DNA of 64,000 bases from Deinococcus rubellus (lineage in GTDB: Bacteria > Deinococcota > Deinococci > Deinococcales > Deinococcaceae): assembly GCF_025244745.1 (NCBI RefSeq), contig NZ_CP104213.1, forward strand, positions 2,196,001-2,260,000, read 5' to 3'. Under the pieces are notes generated by a model. The model was given only the letters and a program-made list of their open reading frames with translations. It was not told where the DNA came from and did not search any database. Each line of letters begins with the position of its first letter. The first letter of the stretch is position 1. The translations under genes were made by a program, and so were the position numbers. Below, piece after piece: positions 39,943 through 50,240 of the stretch.

Positions 39943-41820
39943 GTGCTGCTGGGCTTTCTGATTTTCGTGGTGCTGCTCTCGGGCCTGGTGGCCTACAGCG
40001 CCGACACCATTGCCCGCAAGGCCGGGCGCAAGCACCTGCGTCTCTTCGGAATGCGGCCCAAAACCACCGCACTGATCGTGGCGGTGGCGTCAGGCATGGG
40101 CATCAGCCTGGCCTCGGTGCTGGCCTTCGGGCTGCTCAACCGCACGGCCATCAACAACATCACCCAGGCCGACAAGCTGCGCATCGAACTGGGGCAGCTC
40201 AAGAAAGACGTGAAGGCCACCACCGCTGACCTCAAGCTGGCCGAGCAGGAGCGCGACACGGCCAACCGGCGGGTCAGCGAATCCAAACAGGAAACTGCCT
40301 CGGCCCTCTCGAATCTGGGCAGCGCCGAGACCAAACTGAAAAGCACCCAGGCGGCCCGCAGCAAGCTGGAGGGCGAGGTGGGCAACCTGCAAACCCGCAT
40401 CCAGCAGCTCTCTGCTCTCAGAAGTACCCTGGAAGCCCAGGCGGCCAAAAACCAGCAAGCGCTCGGCACCTCGCAGCAGGCGCTGCAAAACAGCCGCAAG
40501 CGCGAACTCGACCAGGAAGCGCGGGCCAATCTGCTCGGCACCCAGATCGTCGAACTCGACCAGAGCAGCGTCAAGGCGCAGCAGCAGGCCCGCGCCGCAC
40601 AGGATCGGGCGGCGGCGCTGCAAAGCCAGATTCAGGCCCTGGAAACCCAGACCGCTGGTCTGGCGCAGCAGACCAGCGCGCTGGAAGCCAGCCGCGCCAA
40701 GGTGCAGGCCCAGTTGCAGGCTGCCCAGCAGAGCCGCGACAGCGCCCTGGCCGAGCGCCTGAAAGCCGAGGCCGATCTGGACAGCGCCCGCAGGGAGCGC
40801 GACGCCCTGCAACAAGACCGCCAGGCCGCCCTCTCGGCCCGGAACACGGCCCTCTCACAGCGCGACGCCGCTGGCCGCCTGCGCGACCAGGCAAACGCCG
40901 CCAGAGACACCGCCAACACCGTACGCGCCCAGGCCATCCAGTCGCGTGACAGCGCCCTGCAAGCCCGCGACGTGGCCCAGGCCCAGCGCGAGAGCCTGGC
41001 CGCCGAGCGCGACGCCCTGGTCAAGCAGCGCCGCGACCTGATGGCCCAGCGCGACGCCGCCGCCCAAGACCTGGGCAGCATCCGCCGCGAACTCCTGAAC
41101 TTGCAGAGCATGATCGGCACCCTGGAAACACAGCGTCAGACCCTGAGTGCCGCCAACAGCACCCTCAGGAATAACCTCAGCAGCGCCCAGGCCAACCTCT
41201 CCAGGCTGGAAGTCGATTACTCGCGCACCAACAGCGAGCTGAGCGCCAGCCGCAACACCGACCTGATCTACAGCCGCAACGATCTGGTCTACGCCGGGGT
41301 GGTGGCGAGCGTGCGCAACGTGCCAGATTTCCTGAACGCCGTCGCCGCCGCTGCCCAGAAGCAGGGCGCACGCGGCACCCCCGCTGCCCGGCTCTCGCCG
41401 GATGCCCGCGCCCAGCTCGACACCAAGCTGCGCGGCCTGAACACCAACACCTTCGTGCAGTGCCGCGCCGCCGTCAACGTGGCAAGCGGCTTTCCGGTGG
41501 ACCTGAGCTGCGACGCCCGGCCCCAGACCGTCCTGTTCCGGCGCGGCCAGATCATTCGCCAGACCACCATCAATCTGCAACGCGGCACCGACAACCTCAG
41601 CGCCCAGCTCACCGACCTGATCCGCGACACAGTGTTCGACCTAACGACCAAGGGCGTGCCGCTGGAATACATCAGTGACCTGGGCCTGAGCGACAGCGAG
41701 CGCCTCGACGTGCTGGGCAAACTCGGCGCGCAGAGCGGCGCGACGGCGGTGGTGGGCCTGGCCGCCCACGACGACATCCGCCCCGGCGTGCCAGTGGACT
41801 TGTATCCGGTGCTGAAGTGA
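39943..41820 (+). CDS. DUF3084 membrane-anchored coiled-coil protein
   Basis: 625 residues. Two N-terminal helices ([39 protein letters not shown]) are followed by ~370 residues of coiled coil and a globular C-terminus from ~430 ([18 protein letters not shown]). The coil between ~250 and 360 repeats RDxAxxxR/Q units ([20 protein letters not shown]). The family is conserved in Deinococcus-Thermus and cyanobacteria and its function is unknown. GTG start with AAGG upstream, 18 bp after lptB, so an operon is likely; a periplasmic tether or envelope role is inferred. Confidence 0.85.
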   Translation: MLLGFLIFVVLLSGLVAYSADTIARKAGRKHLRLFGMRPKTTALIVAVASGMGISLASVLAFGLLNRTAINNITQADKLRIELGQLKKDVKATTADLKLAEQERDTANRRVSESKQETASALSNLGSAETKLKSTQAARSKLEGEVGNLQTRIQQLSALRSTLEAQAAKNQQALGTSQQALQNSRKRELDQEARANLLGTQIVELDQSSVKAQQQARAAQDRAAALQSQIQALETQTAGLAQQTSALEASRAKVQAQLQAAQQSRDSALAERLKAEADLDSARRERDALQQDRQAALSARNTALSQRDAAGRLRDQANAARDTANTVRAQAIQSRDSALQARDVAQAQRESLAAERDALVKQRRDLMAQRDAAAQDLGSIRRELLNLQSMIGTLETQRQTLSAANSTLRNNLSSAQANLSRLEVDYSRTNSELSASRNTDLIYSRNDLVYAGVVASVRNVPDFLNAVAAAAQKQGARGTPAARLSPDARAQLDTKLRGLNTNTFVQCRAAVNVASGFPVDLSCDARPQTVLFRRGQIIRQTTINLQRGTDNLSAQLTDLIRDTVFDLTTKGVPLEYISDLGLSDSERLDVLGKLGAQSGATAVVGLAAHDDIRPGVPVDLYPVLK

Positions 41821-41831
41821 GGACCGTATTC

Positions 41832-42099
41832 CTCAGGAGTTGCACCTGCATAATCAGAATAACCTGCTCTGGGCGCGAAAATATTGCTTCGGTATCCTAG
41901 CCAGTTTGACTCAACTACGTCAGTAAGAGAGTCAAGGGAGAGCTTAGATCGCCTTACCTAACTCAAGAAGCCAACAGCTTTGAATGTTGTGGAACGGTGT
42001 TCTTCTGAGGTCAATCCGCACCAACCTACCTGAGATCACAATGTAAAATTCTCCGTCCAGGACAGCATTCTTGCTCTATGCAGAGGTGCAACTTCTGAG
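41832..42099. mobile_element. MITE-like element, 268 bp, with terminal inverted repeats and 5-bp target duplication
   Basis: The left end CTCAGGAGTTGCACC-TGCATA and the complement of the right end CTCAGAAGTTGCACCTCTGCATA match at 14 of the first 15 bases, then again after a 2-nt gap. Directly outside both ends is TATTC (41827-41831 and 42100-42104). The interior has no ORF of note but contains a TTGACTC/GAGTCAA hairpin near 41909-41937. This is the structure of a non-autonomous element moved by a transposase in trans. Confidence 0.75.
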
Positions 42100-42104
42100 T
42101 ATTC

Positions 42105-42255
42105 GCAGGACGCAGAAAAAGCGCTGCGAGCCATTCGGCGCAGCTCTTATCGAACGCTGAAGTCATCCGGCCTCCGGCTTATTCTCCAGGCAGAACTGCC
42201 TCTTAGTCAGCACAGCAACCTGCCCGCTGGTCAGATTTCCAGACGTTTGTCTCAC
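42105..42255. other. Non-coding stretch between the MITE-like element and the malE terminator
   Basis: No supported gene. With the element at 41832-42099 it fills the 486-bp gap between the convergent DUF3084 and malE-like genes. Composition is slightly AT-richer than the surroundings. Confidence 0.4.
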
Positions 42256-42296
42256 CAAAAAAGTAAGCGCCCCACAAACCAGCGGGGCGCTTACTG
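42256..42296 (-). terminator. Rho-independent terminator of the malE-like gene
   Basis: Stem AGTAAGCGCCCC/GGGGCGCTTACT with a 10-nt loop, followed on the minus strand by six Ts. Confidence 0.9.
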
Positions 42297-42306
42297 AACT
42301 CAGACT

Positions 42307-43503
42307 TTACTTGATGTTGCTGTTGATTTCCTTGACGGCGCTGTCGAGGATGCTGGAGTAGTTGGGGTTGGCTTTCTGCACACTCTGGGCTACGGCGTTG
42401 CTCCAGGGTCCCCAGACGGCGCTCATCTGCGGCACGTTGGGCATCGGGGTGCCTGCGCTAATGGACTTGCCGAAGCCCGCCACCACCGGATCGGCCTTGA
42501 GCTTCACGCGGGCCGACAGGCTCACTGGGATGCGTCCCCCGGCCTTGTTGAACGAGATCTGGGCGTCGCTGCCGACCAGTTGCTTGGCAAACTGCGCCGC
42601 CGCCACCTTGTTCTTGCCGTAGGCATTGAGCATCACGCCCTGCACGCCGACGAAGGGCGACCACTTGTTGGGTGCACCGGTGGGCGCGGGCAGTGGCGCG
42701 ATGCCGTAATCGATATTGGCCTTCTTGATATCGCCCATGTCCCAGGGTCCGGTCAGCAACATGGCCAGGCGGCCCTGCACGAAGGCGTCCTTGGCCACGC
42801 CGCCGTCCACGCCCTCGGGCACCAGGTTGTACTTGTAGCGCAGATCGTTGAGGGTGGCCACCGCTTTGTCGGACCCAGCGTTAGACAGGCCCACGTCCTT
42901 GACGTTGACGGTGCCGCCCGTGTTCTTGAAGACGTAGCCGCCGAAAGCGCTGAAGATGCCGTAGTTCACGTAAGCGTTCGACAGGTCGGCCAGAAAGCCG
43001 AATTTGCCGTTGCCAGTATTGGCCTGCGCCGCCTTGATGAACTGATCCCAGTTGGTCGGCACACCGCCGGGCAGCAGCTTCTTGTTGTAGATCACCGCGA
43101 CAGCCTCGGCGAACATCGGCAGGGCGAACAGCTTGCCCTGGTAGGTCATGGCGCTCACTGCCGTTTTGTCGAGGTCACTCTTGGACAGCACGTACTTGTC
43201 CATCGGCTCAATGACGCCCGCTGCTGCCAACTGGCCCAGGCGGTCTTGCGGCAGGGTCACGACCACGTCGGGTCCCTGACCCTTGGGGGCACTCTGAATC
43301 AGCTTGTCAGGAATCTGGTCAAACGGCACACTGACGATCTGCACGGCGTTGCCGCTCTGTTTGGTGTAGGTGGCAGCCTGGGCCTTGAGCCAGGTCAGCT
43401 CGGCGTCGCCGAAGTGGGTCCAGACCGTCAGACTGGCCGCCGAAGCGTTGCCCAGCAGCGCCAGCGAGACGAAGATAAAAGCGGATTTCGCGGTCTTTTT
43501 CAT
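42307..43503 (-). CDS. malE: Extracellular sugar-binding protein (maltose/maltodextrin type)
   Basis: 398 residues. A Sec signal peptide (KKTAKSAFIFVSLALLGNAS, cleavage after ASA) without a lipobox is followed by a bacterial solute-binding protein 1 fold: LTVWTHFGDAELTWLKAQ, PDVVVTLPQDRLGQLAAAG, FALPMFAEAVAVIYNKKLL and the GPWDMGDIKKANIDYGIAPLP hinge segment. These match MalE-like proteins. AAGGAG is 5 nt before the ATG. A long 5' UTR (~138 nt) separates it from its promoter. No permease or ATPase genes are adjacent; it ends in a terminator. Confidence 0.85.
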   Translation of the reverse strand: MKKTAKSAFIFVSLALLGNASAASLTVWTHFGDAELTWLKAQAATYTKQSGNAVQIVSVPFDQIPDKLIQSAPKGQGPDVVVTLPQDRLGQLAAAGVIEPMDKYVLSKSDLDKTAVSAMTYQGKLFALPMFAEAVAVIYNKKLLPGGVPTNWDQFIKAAQANTGNGKFGFLADLSNAYVNYGIFSAFGGYVFKNTGGTVNVKDVGLSNAGSDKAVATLNDLRYKYNLVPEGVDGGVAKDAFVQGRLAMLLTGPWDMGDIKKANIDYGIAPLPAPTGAPNKWSPFVGVQGVMLNAYGKNKVAAAQFAKQLVGSDAQISFNKAGGRIPVSLSARVKLKADPVVAGFGKSISAGTPMPNVPQMSAVWGPWSNAVAQSVQKANPNYSSILDSAVKEINSNIK

Positions 43504-43647
43504 AACACTCCTTGAGGGCGGATTGAACCGCTTCCAGTCTGTCCATGTTGCCCAGGGGGAATGGCCGTCCTGGTCTGTACCCCCGTCAGATTGATTGGGC
43601 CAGATGGTGAGGGAACAGAGCTGTGAAATGATGTTTGTTCGGCCAGT

Positions 43648-43676
43648 AGTATACGCCTCCACCCGGTCCAGGGCAA
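43648..43676 (-). promoter_or_regulatory. Promoter of the malE-like gene
   Basis: On the minus strand TTGCCC (43671-43676), a 17-nt spacer and TATACT (43648-43653). The transcript would start near 43641, giving a leader of about 138 nt. Confidence 0.65.
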
Positions 43677-43779
43677 CGCGGCCCAGGCCACAAAATCCCC
43701 GTGAACCGTTCAGTGCTGCCAGGCCCTGCGCCGCCCGCTGGCCTGCACCCCGCACGCCAGCAGCAGCCCGGCGGGCGCG

Positions 43780-43785
43780 TACAAT
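43780..43785 (+). promoter_or_regulatory. -10 box, leaderless promoter of plsY
   Basis: TACAAT ends 7 nt before the GTG at 43793. Confidence 0.55.
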
Positions 43786-43792
43786 CGGGAGC

Positions 43793-44386
43793 GTGATCCT
43801 GCACACCCTGCTGGCCCTCGTCCTCAGTTACTTGCTGGGTGCCCTGCCCGCCGCCGCCTGGATAGCGCGCTCGCGGGGCATCGATATCCGCACAGTAGGG
43901 TCCGGCAATGCCGGGGCCACCAATGTGCAGCGCACCCTGGGCTGGGGACCGGGGCTGGGCGTGGCCCTCTTCGACGCGGCCAAGGGAGCAGCAGCGGTGC
44001 TGCTGGCACGCTGGCTCGGCCTGCTGCCGGAGTGGGCAGCGGTCTGCGGCATTATGGCCATGCTCGGCCACAATTACAGCGTTTTCCTGGGCTTCAAAGG
44101 CGGCAAGGGCGTGGCGACCAGCCTGGGCACCATCGTGGCCATCGATCCGCTGGTGGGCGCGTGCGTGCTGGTGCTCGGCATCTTCACCGTCACCGTCACC
44201 CGCTACGTCTCGGCGGGCAGCTTGATCGGCGGTGCAGTGGCCGTCACCACCGCTGCGGCGCTGGGCCGCCCCGCCTGGGAAGTGCTGCTGCTGCTGGCGC
44301 TATGCGGGCTGGTGGTGTGGCAGCACCGCACCAATATCGAGCGCCTGCAAGCCGGAACCGAGCGCCATATCGGCAAGAAGGGCTGA
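43793..44386 (+). CDS. plsY: Glycerol-3-phosphate acyltransferase PlsY
   Basis: 197 residues with five hydrophobic helices. [17 protein letters not shown] and [21 protein letters not shown] are the two conserved cytoplasmic motifs of PlsY. It transfers the acyl group from acyl-phosphate to glycerol-3-phosphate, the first step in phospholipid synthesis. The GTG start is decided by the -10 box just upstream. Confidence 0.95.
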   Translation: MILHTLLALVLSYLLGALPAAAWIARSRGIDIRTVGSGNAGATNVQRTLGWGPGLGVALFDAAKGAAAVLLARWLGLLPEWAAVCGIMAMLGHNYSVFLGFKGGKGVATSLGTIVAIDPLVGACVLVLGIFTVTVTRYVSAGSLIGGAVAVTTAAALGRPAWEVLLLLALCGLVVWQHRTNIERLQAGTERHIGKKG

Positions 44387-44521
44387 GCGCGCCGAAATCC
44401 ATACCGTTACCCCGAGTATCAAAAAAGTGAAATGAGGGCGGGCGATTGAAAGTGGAGCGCGCTATCATGGCCGCATTACTTCAACACATGGCGGCGAGAC
44501 GTTTAAGCCGCTCGGGAGCGT

Positions 44522-44824
44522 ATGCCTGTCACCATTCGGATTTATGGGAAGGAAGCTCAGTTCAGTGGAGGGTGCTGGAATTGCGACGACGACGGCGTGC
44601 TGGCGATGCTCGATGCGCTGGCCGATCCGCGCGCCCTCACCCCCGACGCTGAGCATGAACACGCCCTCTACTGCGCCGGGAGATTCGGCGGCGCGGTGTG
44701 GACCGGCAACGACTGGCAGCCTATCGGCTTACCAGAACCGGAAATGAAAATCGAGGGCTACAGTCCGCCCGCGCCGCGCCAGGAACGTGGCAGTTGGTTG
44801 CCCTGGGGCCGCAAGAAGCGTTAA
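44522..44824 (+). CDS. Conserved hypothetical protein (100 aa)
   Basis: 100 residues: VTIRIYGKEAQFSGGCWNCD, then DGVLAMLDALADP and a polar tail ending in WLPWGRKKR. GGGAG lies 4 nt before the ATG. Coding bias fits the neighbours and the sequence has a defined hydrophobic pattern in its first 70 residues, so it is likely real. The domain is not recognised. 135 bp separate it from plsY, without a clear promoter. Confidence 0.65.
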   Translation: MPVTIRIYGKEAQFSGGCWNCDDDGVLAMLDALADPRALTPDAEHEHALYCAGRFGGAVWTGNDWQPIGLPEPEMKIEGYSPPAPRQERGSWLPWGRKKR

Positions 44825-44847
44825 GCCGCTTGACGCCCCGTCTGGGA

Positions 44848-44910
44848 GCCGCTACCGTGAGGCCATGCCCTGCCGGACTGTGGCCTTGATTCCTACCATT
44901 CGGTAGCGGC
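44848..44910 (+). repeat. 10-bp inverted repeat upstream of asd
   Basis: GCCGCTACCG at 44848-44857 and its exact complement CGGTAGCGGC at 44901-44910 enclose a 43-nt centre. It precedes the hairpin at 44927 and may form alternative RNA structure in an asd leader. Confidence 0.5.
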
Positions 44911-44926
44911 CCGCAGCATGCAGCGC

Positions 44927-44958
44927 CGCCCGCCCTTCATTTCGGCGGGCGTTTTCCT
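44927..44958 (+). terminator. Rho-independent terminator or attenuator before asd
   Basis: Perfect 8-bp stem CGCCCGCC/GGCGGGCG followed by TTTTCCTTTT, ending ~48 nt before the asd start. Confidence 0.75.
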
Positions 44959-45006
44959 TTTCCGCGTTTCCCACTCGCCTCATACTGCTTTTCCCCTGGA
45001 GAACTT

Positions 45007-46038
<1,032 letters not shown>

Positions 46039-46054
46039 AGGGAGCAGTCGGAAG

Positions 46055-46088
46055 AGCCTGAGCAACTATTGCTCAGGCCCTTTCTTTT
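46055..46088 (+). terminator. Rho-independent terminator of asd
   Basis: Stem GCCTGAGCAA/TTGCTCAGGC with a 3-nt loop, followed by CCTTTCTTTTT. Confidence 0.9.
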
Positions 46089-46142
46089 TGCGGCGGTTCA
46101 TACAGCAGGCACGGCGGCCCTGAGCAATCCGAAACCAAGCAC

Positions 46143-46179
46143 AAAAAACCGGAAAGGCGCGTGGCCCTTCCGGTTTTTA
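46143..46179 (-). terminator. Rho-independent terminator of rpsA
   Basis: Stem AAACCGGAA/TTCCGGTTT with a GC-rich inner part and T tracts on both strands; it may serve asd as well. Confidence 0.85.
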
Positions 46180-46199
46180 AGTGGCGTTCTGCTGAAGCG

Positions 46200-48089
46200 T
46201 TACTCGCTCTGCTTCTCGCCCTCGGTAGTGCTGGCGGGCACAGCAACGTCGTCCTTCTTTTCGCTGCTCAGCCCGAACTGCGCAAACAGATCGGCATATA
46301 CGTCACCGAGCTTGGTGCTGATCTTGCCGCCGCCCTGCTGGGCGTCCTTGGCATTGAAGCTGTACTCGAAGTCGCCGCCCCGGCGTCCACCGCGTCCGCC
46401 GCCGCCGCTACGGCCACCGGCAGGGCCGCCGCCAAAGCTGGGGGTCCGGCTGCCGCCGCCCTGCGAGACGAAGTCGCCGCCGCGTGCCGGTGCGCCGCCC
46501 AGGGCACGCCGACGCGACAGGCTGGCGCGCTGCTCGACCGGGTCGATATTCAGGATGACGGCTTCGATGTCGTCGCCCTTCTTGAACAGGTCAGCCGGGT
46601 TGTTGACGCGCTGCAGATCGAGTTCGCTGATGTGAATCAGACCCTCGATGCCTTCCTCGATTTCCATGAACACGCCGAAATCGGTGAGGCCCGTGACCTT
46701 GCCCTTGACCGGCGTGCCGGGGGGGAAACGGTCGGGGAGGCTGCTCCACGGATCGTCGGTGGCCTGGCGCAACCCGAGGCTGATGCGGCGCTCCTTGGGA
46801 TCAATCCGCAGGATGATGGCTTCCACCTCGTCGCCCTCTTTGAGGACTTCGTTGGGGTGGCGCACCCGCTTGGTCCAGGACAGTTCGCTGACGTGAACGA
46901 GCCCTTCCAGACCCGGCTCGATCTCCACGAACGCACCGAAGTTGGTCAGGTTGGTGACCTTACCGGTGACCTTCTGGCCGATGGAGTACTTGTCGATGGC
47001 ACTTTCCCAGGGGTCGGTGGTCAGCGACTTCATGCTCAAGTTGATGCGGTCACGGCCCGGATCGACGTCGATGACCTGCACCTGCACCTTGTCACCGACC
47101 TTGACCACGTCACGGGGGTGGTTGAAGCGCCCGTAGGTTAGCTCACTGCGGTGAACCAGGCCGTCGATGCCGCCGAGATTGACGAACACGCCGAAATCGG
47201 TGATCTCGACCACTTCGCCCTCGAACTGCGCGCCGGGCTCGAGCTGGCCCATGGTGCTCTCGCGGGCCTGGGCCTTCTGGGCTTCCATGATGGCGCGGTG
47301 CGAGATGATCACTCGGTTGCGCTTGCGGTTGAGCTCAATGAGCTTGACTTCCAGCGGCTTGCCCACGTAGGGATCGAGGTCGTTGACCCGGCGGGTATCG
47401 ACCTGGCTGGCCGGGAGGAAGGCCCGGATGCCGTCGATCATGGCGACCAGACCGCCGCGCACCTTCTCAACGATGTCCACCTGGAACGACTCGTCGCGCT
47501 CCTGCACACCCGCCAGCACACGCCAGCCCTTGTCCTGCTCGGCGCGCTTCTTGCTCAGCACGATCTGGCCATTGGCCAAATCCGAACGCACCACGTACGC
47601 CTCAATCGAGTCGCCGGGCTTGTACATCTGCTGGGCTTCTTCGAGCGTCACCGGCTCGTCACCGAGCTGATTGAAGGGAATGATCCCCTCGATCTTCGCG
47701 CCCACGTCTACCGCGATACCCTCGTTGCCGATGAACACAACGGTGCCGGTCACCACGTCGCCGCGTGCGGGCGCGCCGGACTCCTGGTTCTCGGTGTCGA
47801 GGGTGGCGAGGACGTCCTCCATGGTCATGGCGGGGTAATCGTCGTCGCTGCGCTCCTGACGTCCTGAGGGAACCGGGGCCGACTGAACGGGCTGCGCCTG
47901 GACCGGCTGGGCCGCTGGCTGGCTGGCCGTCTCAGCGGTGTCAGTGTTGGGAGTGCTGGCTTCAGCAGTGCTGGCCTCGGCAGTCCCCATCTCGGCGGTG
48001 GCGGGCGTGGTGGCGCTGCCCTGCGCCGTATCGGTGGTGGGCTGAATGTCCCCGGCCTGATCCGGGGTGCGGCTAACTTGGTCTTCCAC
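46200..48089 (-). CDS. rpsA: 30S ribosomal protein S1 (five S1 domains)
   Basis: 629 residues. An N-terminal ~85-residue stretch of Thr/Ala/Glu/Gln low complexity (repeated [15 protein letters not shown]) precedes five S1 OB folds: starting near [56 protein letters not shown] and [16 protein letters not shown] Gly/Arg-rich segment ([19 protein letters not shown]) and an acidic tail follow. S1 binds mRNA for initiation; how it works with leaderless mRNA is an open point. GTG start at 48089 with GGAGGAG upstream. Confidence 0.95.
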   Translation of the reverse strand: MEDQVSRTPDQAGDIQPTTDTAQGSATTPATAEMGTAEASTAEASTPNTDTAETASQPAAQPVQAQPVQSAPVPSGRQERSDDDYPAMTMEDVLATLDTENQESGAPARGDVVTGTVVFIGNEGIAVDVGAKIEGIIPFNQLGDEPVTLEEAQQMYKPGDSIEAYVVRSDLANGQIVLSKKRAEQDKGWRVLAGVQERDESFQVDIVEKVRGGLVAMIDGIRAFLPASQVDTRRVNDLDPYVGKPLEVKLIELNRKRNRVIISHRAIMEAQKAQARESTMGQLEPGAQFEGEVVEITDFGVFVNLGGIDGLVHRSELTYGRFNHPRDVVKVGDKVQVQVIDVDPGRDRINLSMKSLTTDPWESAIDKYSIGQKVTGKVTNLTNFGAFVEIEPGLEGLVHVSELSWTKRVRHPNEVLKEGDEVEAIILRIDPKERRISLGLRQATDDPWSSLPDRFPPGTPVKGKVTGLTDFGVFMEIEEGIEGLIHISELDLQRVNNPADLFKKGDDIEAVILNIDPVEQRASLSRRRALGGAPARGGDFVSQGGGSRTPSFGGGPAGGRSGGGGRGGRRGGDFEYSFNAKDAQQGGGKISTKLGDVYADLFAQFGLSSEKKDDVAVPASTTEGEKQSE

Positions 48090-48196
48090 TTGATGCTCCT
48101 CCTGGCAGCTCGCGCCTGCGCACGGCTAACGCCCCAGCTTACCACTTTCTAAGCGCCCCGGCAAGCAAATCTGCCGGAGTTCGGTGGCCCCGTCCC

Positions 48197-48225
48197 TTGA
48201 CAGGTGCTGCCTCGGCCCCTATACT
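48197..48225 (+). promoter_or_regulatory. Promoter of tRNA-Gln
   Basis: TTGACA (48197-48202), 17-nt spacer, TATACT (48220-48225): near-consensus housekeeping promoter, ~49 nt before the tRNA. Confidence 0.85.
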
Positions 48226-48273
48226 TCCTCACGCTGTCACCCGCCGCCGCAGGGCGAGGCGAGTGATTGTTTT

Positions 48274-48347
48274 TGGGGCATCGTCTAATGGCAGGACAAC
48301 AGTCTCTGACACTGTCGATCAAGGTTCGAGTCCTTGTGCCCCAGCCA
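48274..48347 (+). tRNA. tRNA-Gln (anticodon CTG), CCA encoded
   Basis: 74 nt: acceptor TGGGGCA/TGCCCCA, anticodon stem ACAGT/ACTGT with loop CTCTGAC (anticodon CTG), T loop GGTTCGAGTCC, discriminator G and encoded CCA. U1-A72 is characteristic of tRNA-Gln. Confidence 0.95.
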
Positions 48348-48367
48348 ATTCAGCAGCGTCAGATCAG

Positions 48368-48390
48368 TCCGCCTTGTGCGGGCTTTTTTG
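48368..48390 (+). terminator. Terminator after tRNA-Gln
   Basis: Short stem CCGC/GCGG followed by GCTTTTTTG, 20 nt after the tRNA. Confidence 0.6.
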
Positions 48391-48480
48391 TTGCCGTTTT
48401 GTGACCTGACCGGAGCTGTAGTACCGTTATCTCTGCTTTAAAAAATAAACTGTGACACCGTTGCGACAACATGCCTCTGC

Positions 48481-48486
48481 TAAGCT
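48481..48486 (+). promoter_or_regulatory. -10 box, leaderless promoter of trxB
   Basis: TAAGCT ends 6 nt before the ATG at 48493. Confidence 0.5.
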
Positions 48487-48492
48487 TCCAGC

Positions 48493-49452
48493 ATGACGAA
48501 CGTTCAACCTTCTCAGCACGACGTGGTGATCATCGGTGGCGGTCCGGCGGGCCTGACGGCGGCCATCTACACGGGCCGCGCCAGTCTCAATACGGTGGTT
48601 CTGGAAAAGGGACTGCCGGGCGGTCAGATTGCCCAGACCGAGGAAGTCGAGAACTACCCCGGCTTTCCCGAACCGATTTCAGGCCCCGAACTCGCCCAGC
48701 GTATGACCGATCAGGCCGAGCGCTTCGGCGCGAAAATCGAGATGGAGGAAGTGCAGCGTATTGAGCACCACCCGCACGGCGGTTTTCTGGTCACGGGTTA
48801 CAGCGGCACCTACCATGCCAAGGCGGTCATTCTGGCCACCGGAGCCAACCCCAAGCGCCTCTCGGTGCCGGGCGAGGAGCAGTTCTGGGGCAAGGGGGTC
48901 AGCACCTGCGCCACCTGCGACGGTTTTTTCTACCGGGGCAAGAAAGTCGTGGTGGTGGGCGGGGGCGACGCCGCTGTGGAAGAGGGCCTGTTTCTGACCA
49001 AGTTTGCCGACGAGGTGACGCTGATTCACCGCCGCGACAGCCTGCGCGCCAACAAGGTGGCCCAGGCCCGCGCCTTTGCCAGCCCCAAGATGAAGTTCAT
49101 CTGGGACACGGGCGTCGAGGAAATCATCGGTGAGGACAGCGTGCAGGCCGTGCAGCTCAAGAACCTCAAGACGGGTGAGGTGAGCCGAATGGACACTGAC
49201 GGCGTGTTCATCTTTATCGGACACGTGCCCAACACCGGCTTCCTGGAAGGCGTGGTCAAGCTGCGCGAGGACGGCTACGTGGAGGTCCGCGACGACATCT
49301 ACACCAGCGTGCCGGGTCTGTTCGCGGCGGGCGACATCAGCGACTACGTGTACCGTCAACTCGCCACCAGCGTGGGTGCAGGCACGCGGGCGGCCATGAG
49401 CGTGGAGCGGATGCTGGCCGCGCTGGAACTCGAAGAGAGCGCGGCGGACTGA
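48493..49452 (+). CDS. trxB: Thioredoxin reductase
   Basis: 319 residues. FAD loop [16 protein letters not shown], redox pair CATCD (CxxC), NADPH loop [17 protein letters not shown] with HRRDSLRA (Arg pair for the 2'-phosphate) and the FAD-closing [10 protein letters not shown]. Low-molecular-weight TrxR of bacterial type, which keeps thioredoxin reduced. The pseudouridine synthase gene follows after 23 bp. Confidence 0.95.
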   Translation: MTNVQPSQHDVVIIGGGPAGLTAAIYTGRASLNTVVLEKGLPGGQIAQTEEVENYPGFPEPISGPELAQRMTDQAERFGAKIEMEEVQRIEHHPHGGFLVTGYSGTYHAKAVILATGANPKRLSVPGEEQFWGKGVSTCATCDGFFYRGKKVVVVGGGDAAVEEGLFLTKFADEVTLIHRRDSLRANKVAQARAFASPKMKFIWDTGVEEIIGEDSVQAVQLKNLKTGEVSRMDTDGVFIFIGHVPNTGFLEGVVKLREDGYVEVRDDIYTSVPGLFAAGDISDYVYRQLATSVGAGTRAAMSVERMLAALELEESAAD

Positions 49453-49475
49453 ATCCCGACTCGGGTCAGGACCAG

Positions 49476-50219
49476 TTGACCGCCGCCACCCCCCTCTCCG
49501 AGCGCCCGCGTATCGTCACCGAGCATCCCGACTTCTACGTGATTGCCAAGCCCGCCCGCTGGCTCACCCACCCGGTGCGCGCCCGCGTGGACGTGCCGGA
49601 TGTGCTGACTTTTTTGCAACACGAAACCGGCGAGGAGAGGGTGGCCCCGCCGCACCGCCTGGACCGCGAGACCAGTGGAGCGCAGATCTTCACGCGCGAC
49701 AGCGACGCGGCCCGGCGCTTCTTCACGCTGTTCAAGGAGCATCTGGTCGGCAAGTCGTATCTCGCCATCGTTCACGGCTCGCCGGAGTGGGACGAAACCG
49801 TGCTGGACGCTCCGCTGGGCTTCGTGGGCCTGTCGGAGAGCAACCACATCCAGATTCGCCAGGGGGTCGTTCCGGACGGCAAGCCCGCCGCCACCGAGTT
49901 CAGGGTGGTGGCCCGCCAACCGGGCTTCACGCTGTTGCACGCCTTTCCGCGCTCGGGACGGCTGCACCAGATCCGGGCGCACCTCTCGCATCTGGGCTTG
50001 CCGATGGTGGGCGACAAGATCTACGGGCGCGACCCGGACGTGTTCCTGGACTTCATGCAGACCGGGCAGACCGACGAGCTGACCCGGCGTCTGCTGTTGC
50101 CCCGGCAGGCGCTGCACGCCCACCGCCTGAGTTTCGGCTGGGACAGCGCACAGATGCGGGTGGAAGTGCCGCTGGCAGCGGACTTGCAGGCATTCTGGGA
50201 CGGGCTGGCCGAACACTGA
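49476..50219 (+). CDS. RluA-family pseudouridine synthase
   Basis: 247 residues from TTG 49476. [33 protein letters not shown] (catalytic Asp in HRLDxxTSG) and [19 protein letters not shown] are RluA-family motifs; no S4 domain is present. It isomerises uridines in rRNA or tRNA; the target cannot be read from sequence. Likely co-transcribed with trxB. Confidence 0.9.
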   Translation: MTAATPLSERPRIVTEHPDFYVIAKPARWLTHPVRARVDVPDVLTFLQHETGEERVAPPHRLDRETSGAQIFTRDSDAARRFFTLFKEHLVGKSYLAIVHGSPEWDETVLDAPLGFVGLSESNHIQIRQGVVPDGKPAATEFRVVARQPGFTLLHAFPRSGRLHQIRAHLSHLGLPMVGDKIYGRDPDVFLDFMQTGQTDELTRRLLLPRQALHAHRLSFGWDSAQMRVEVPLAADLQAFWDGLAEH

Positions 50220-50227
50220 ATTCGGCG

Positions 50228-50233
50228 TAGACT
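50228..50233 (+). promoter_or_regulatory. -10 box, leaderless promoter of the MalY-type gene
   Basis: TAGACT ends 7 nt before the ATG at 50241. Confidence 0.5.
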
Positions 50234-50240
50234 GGCGGGC

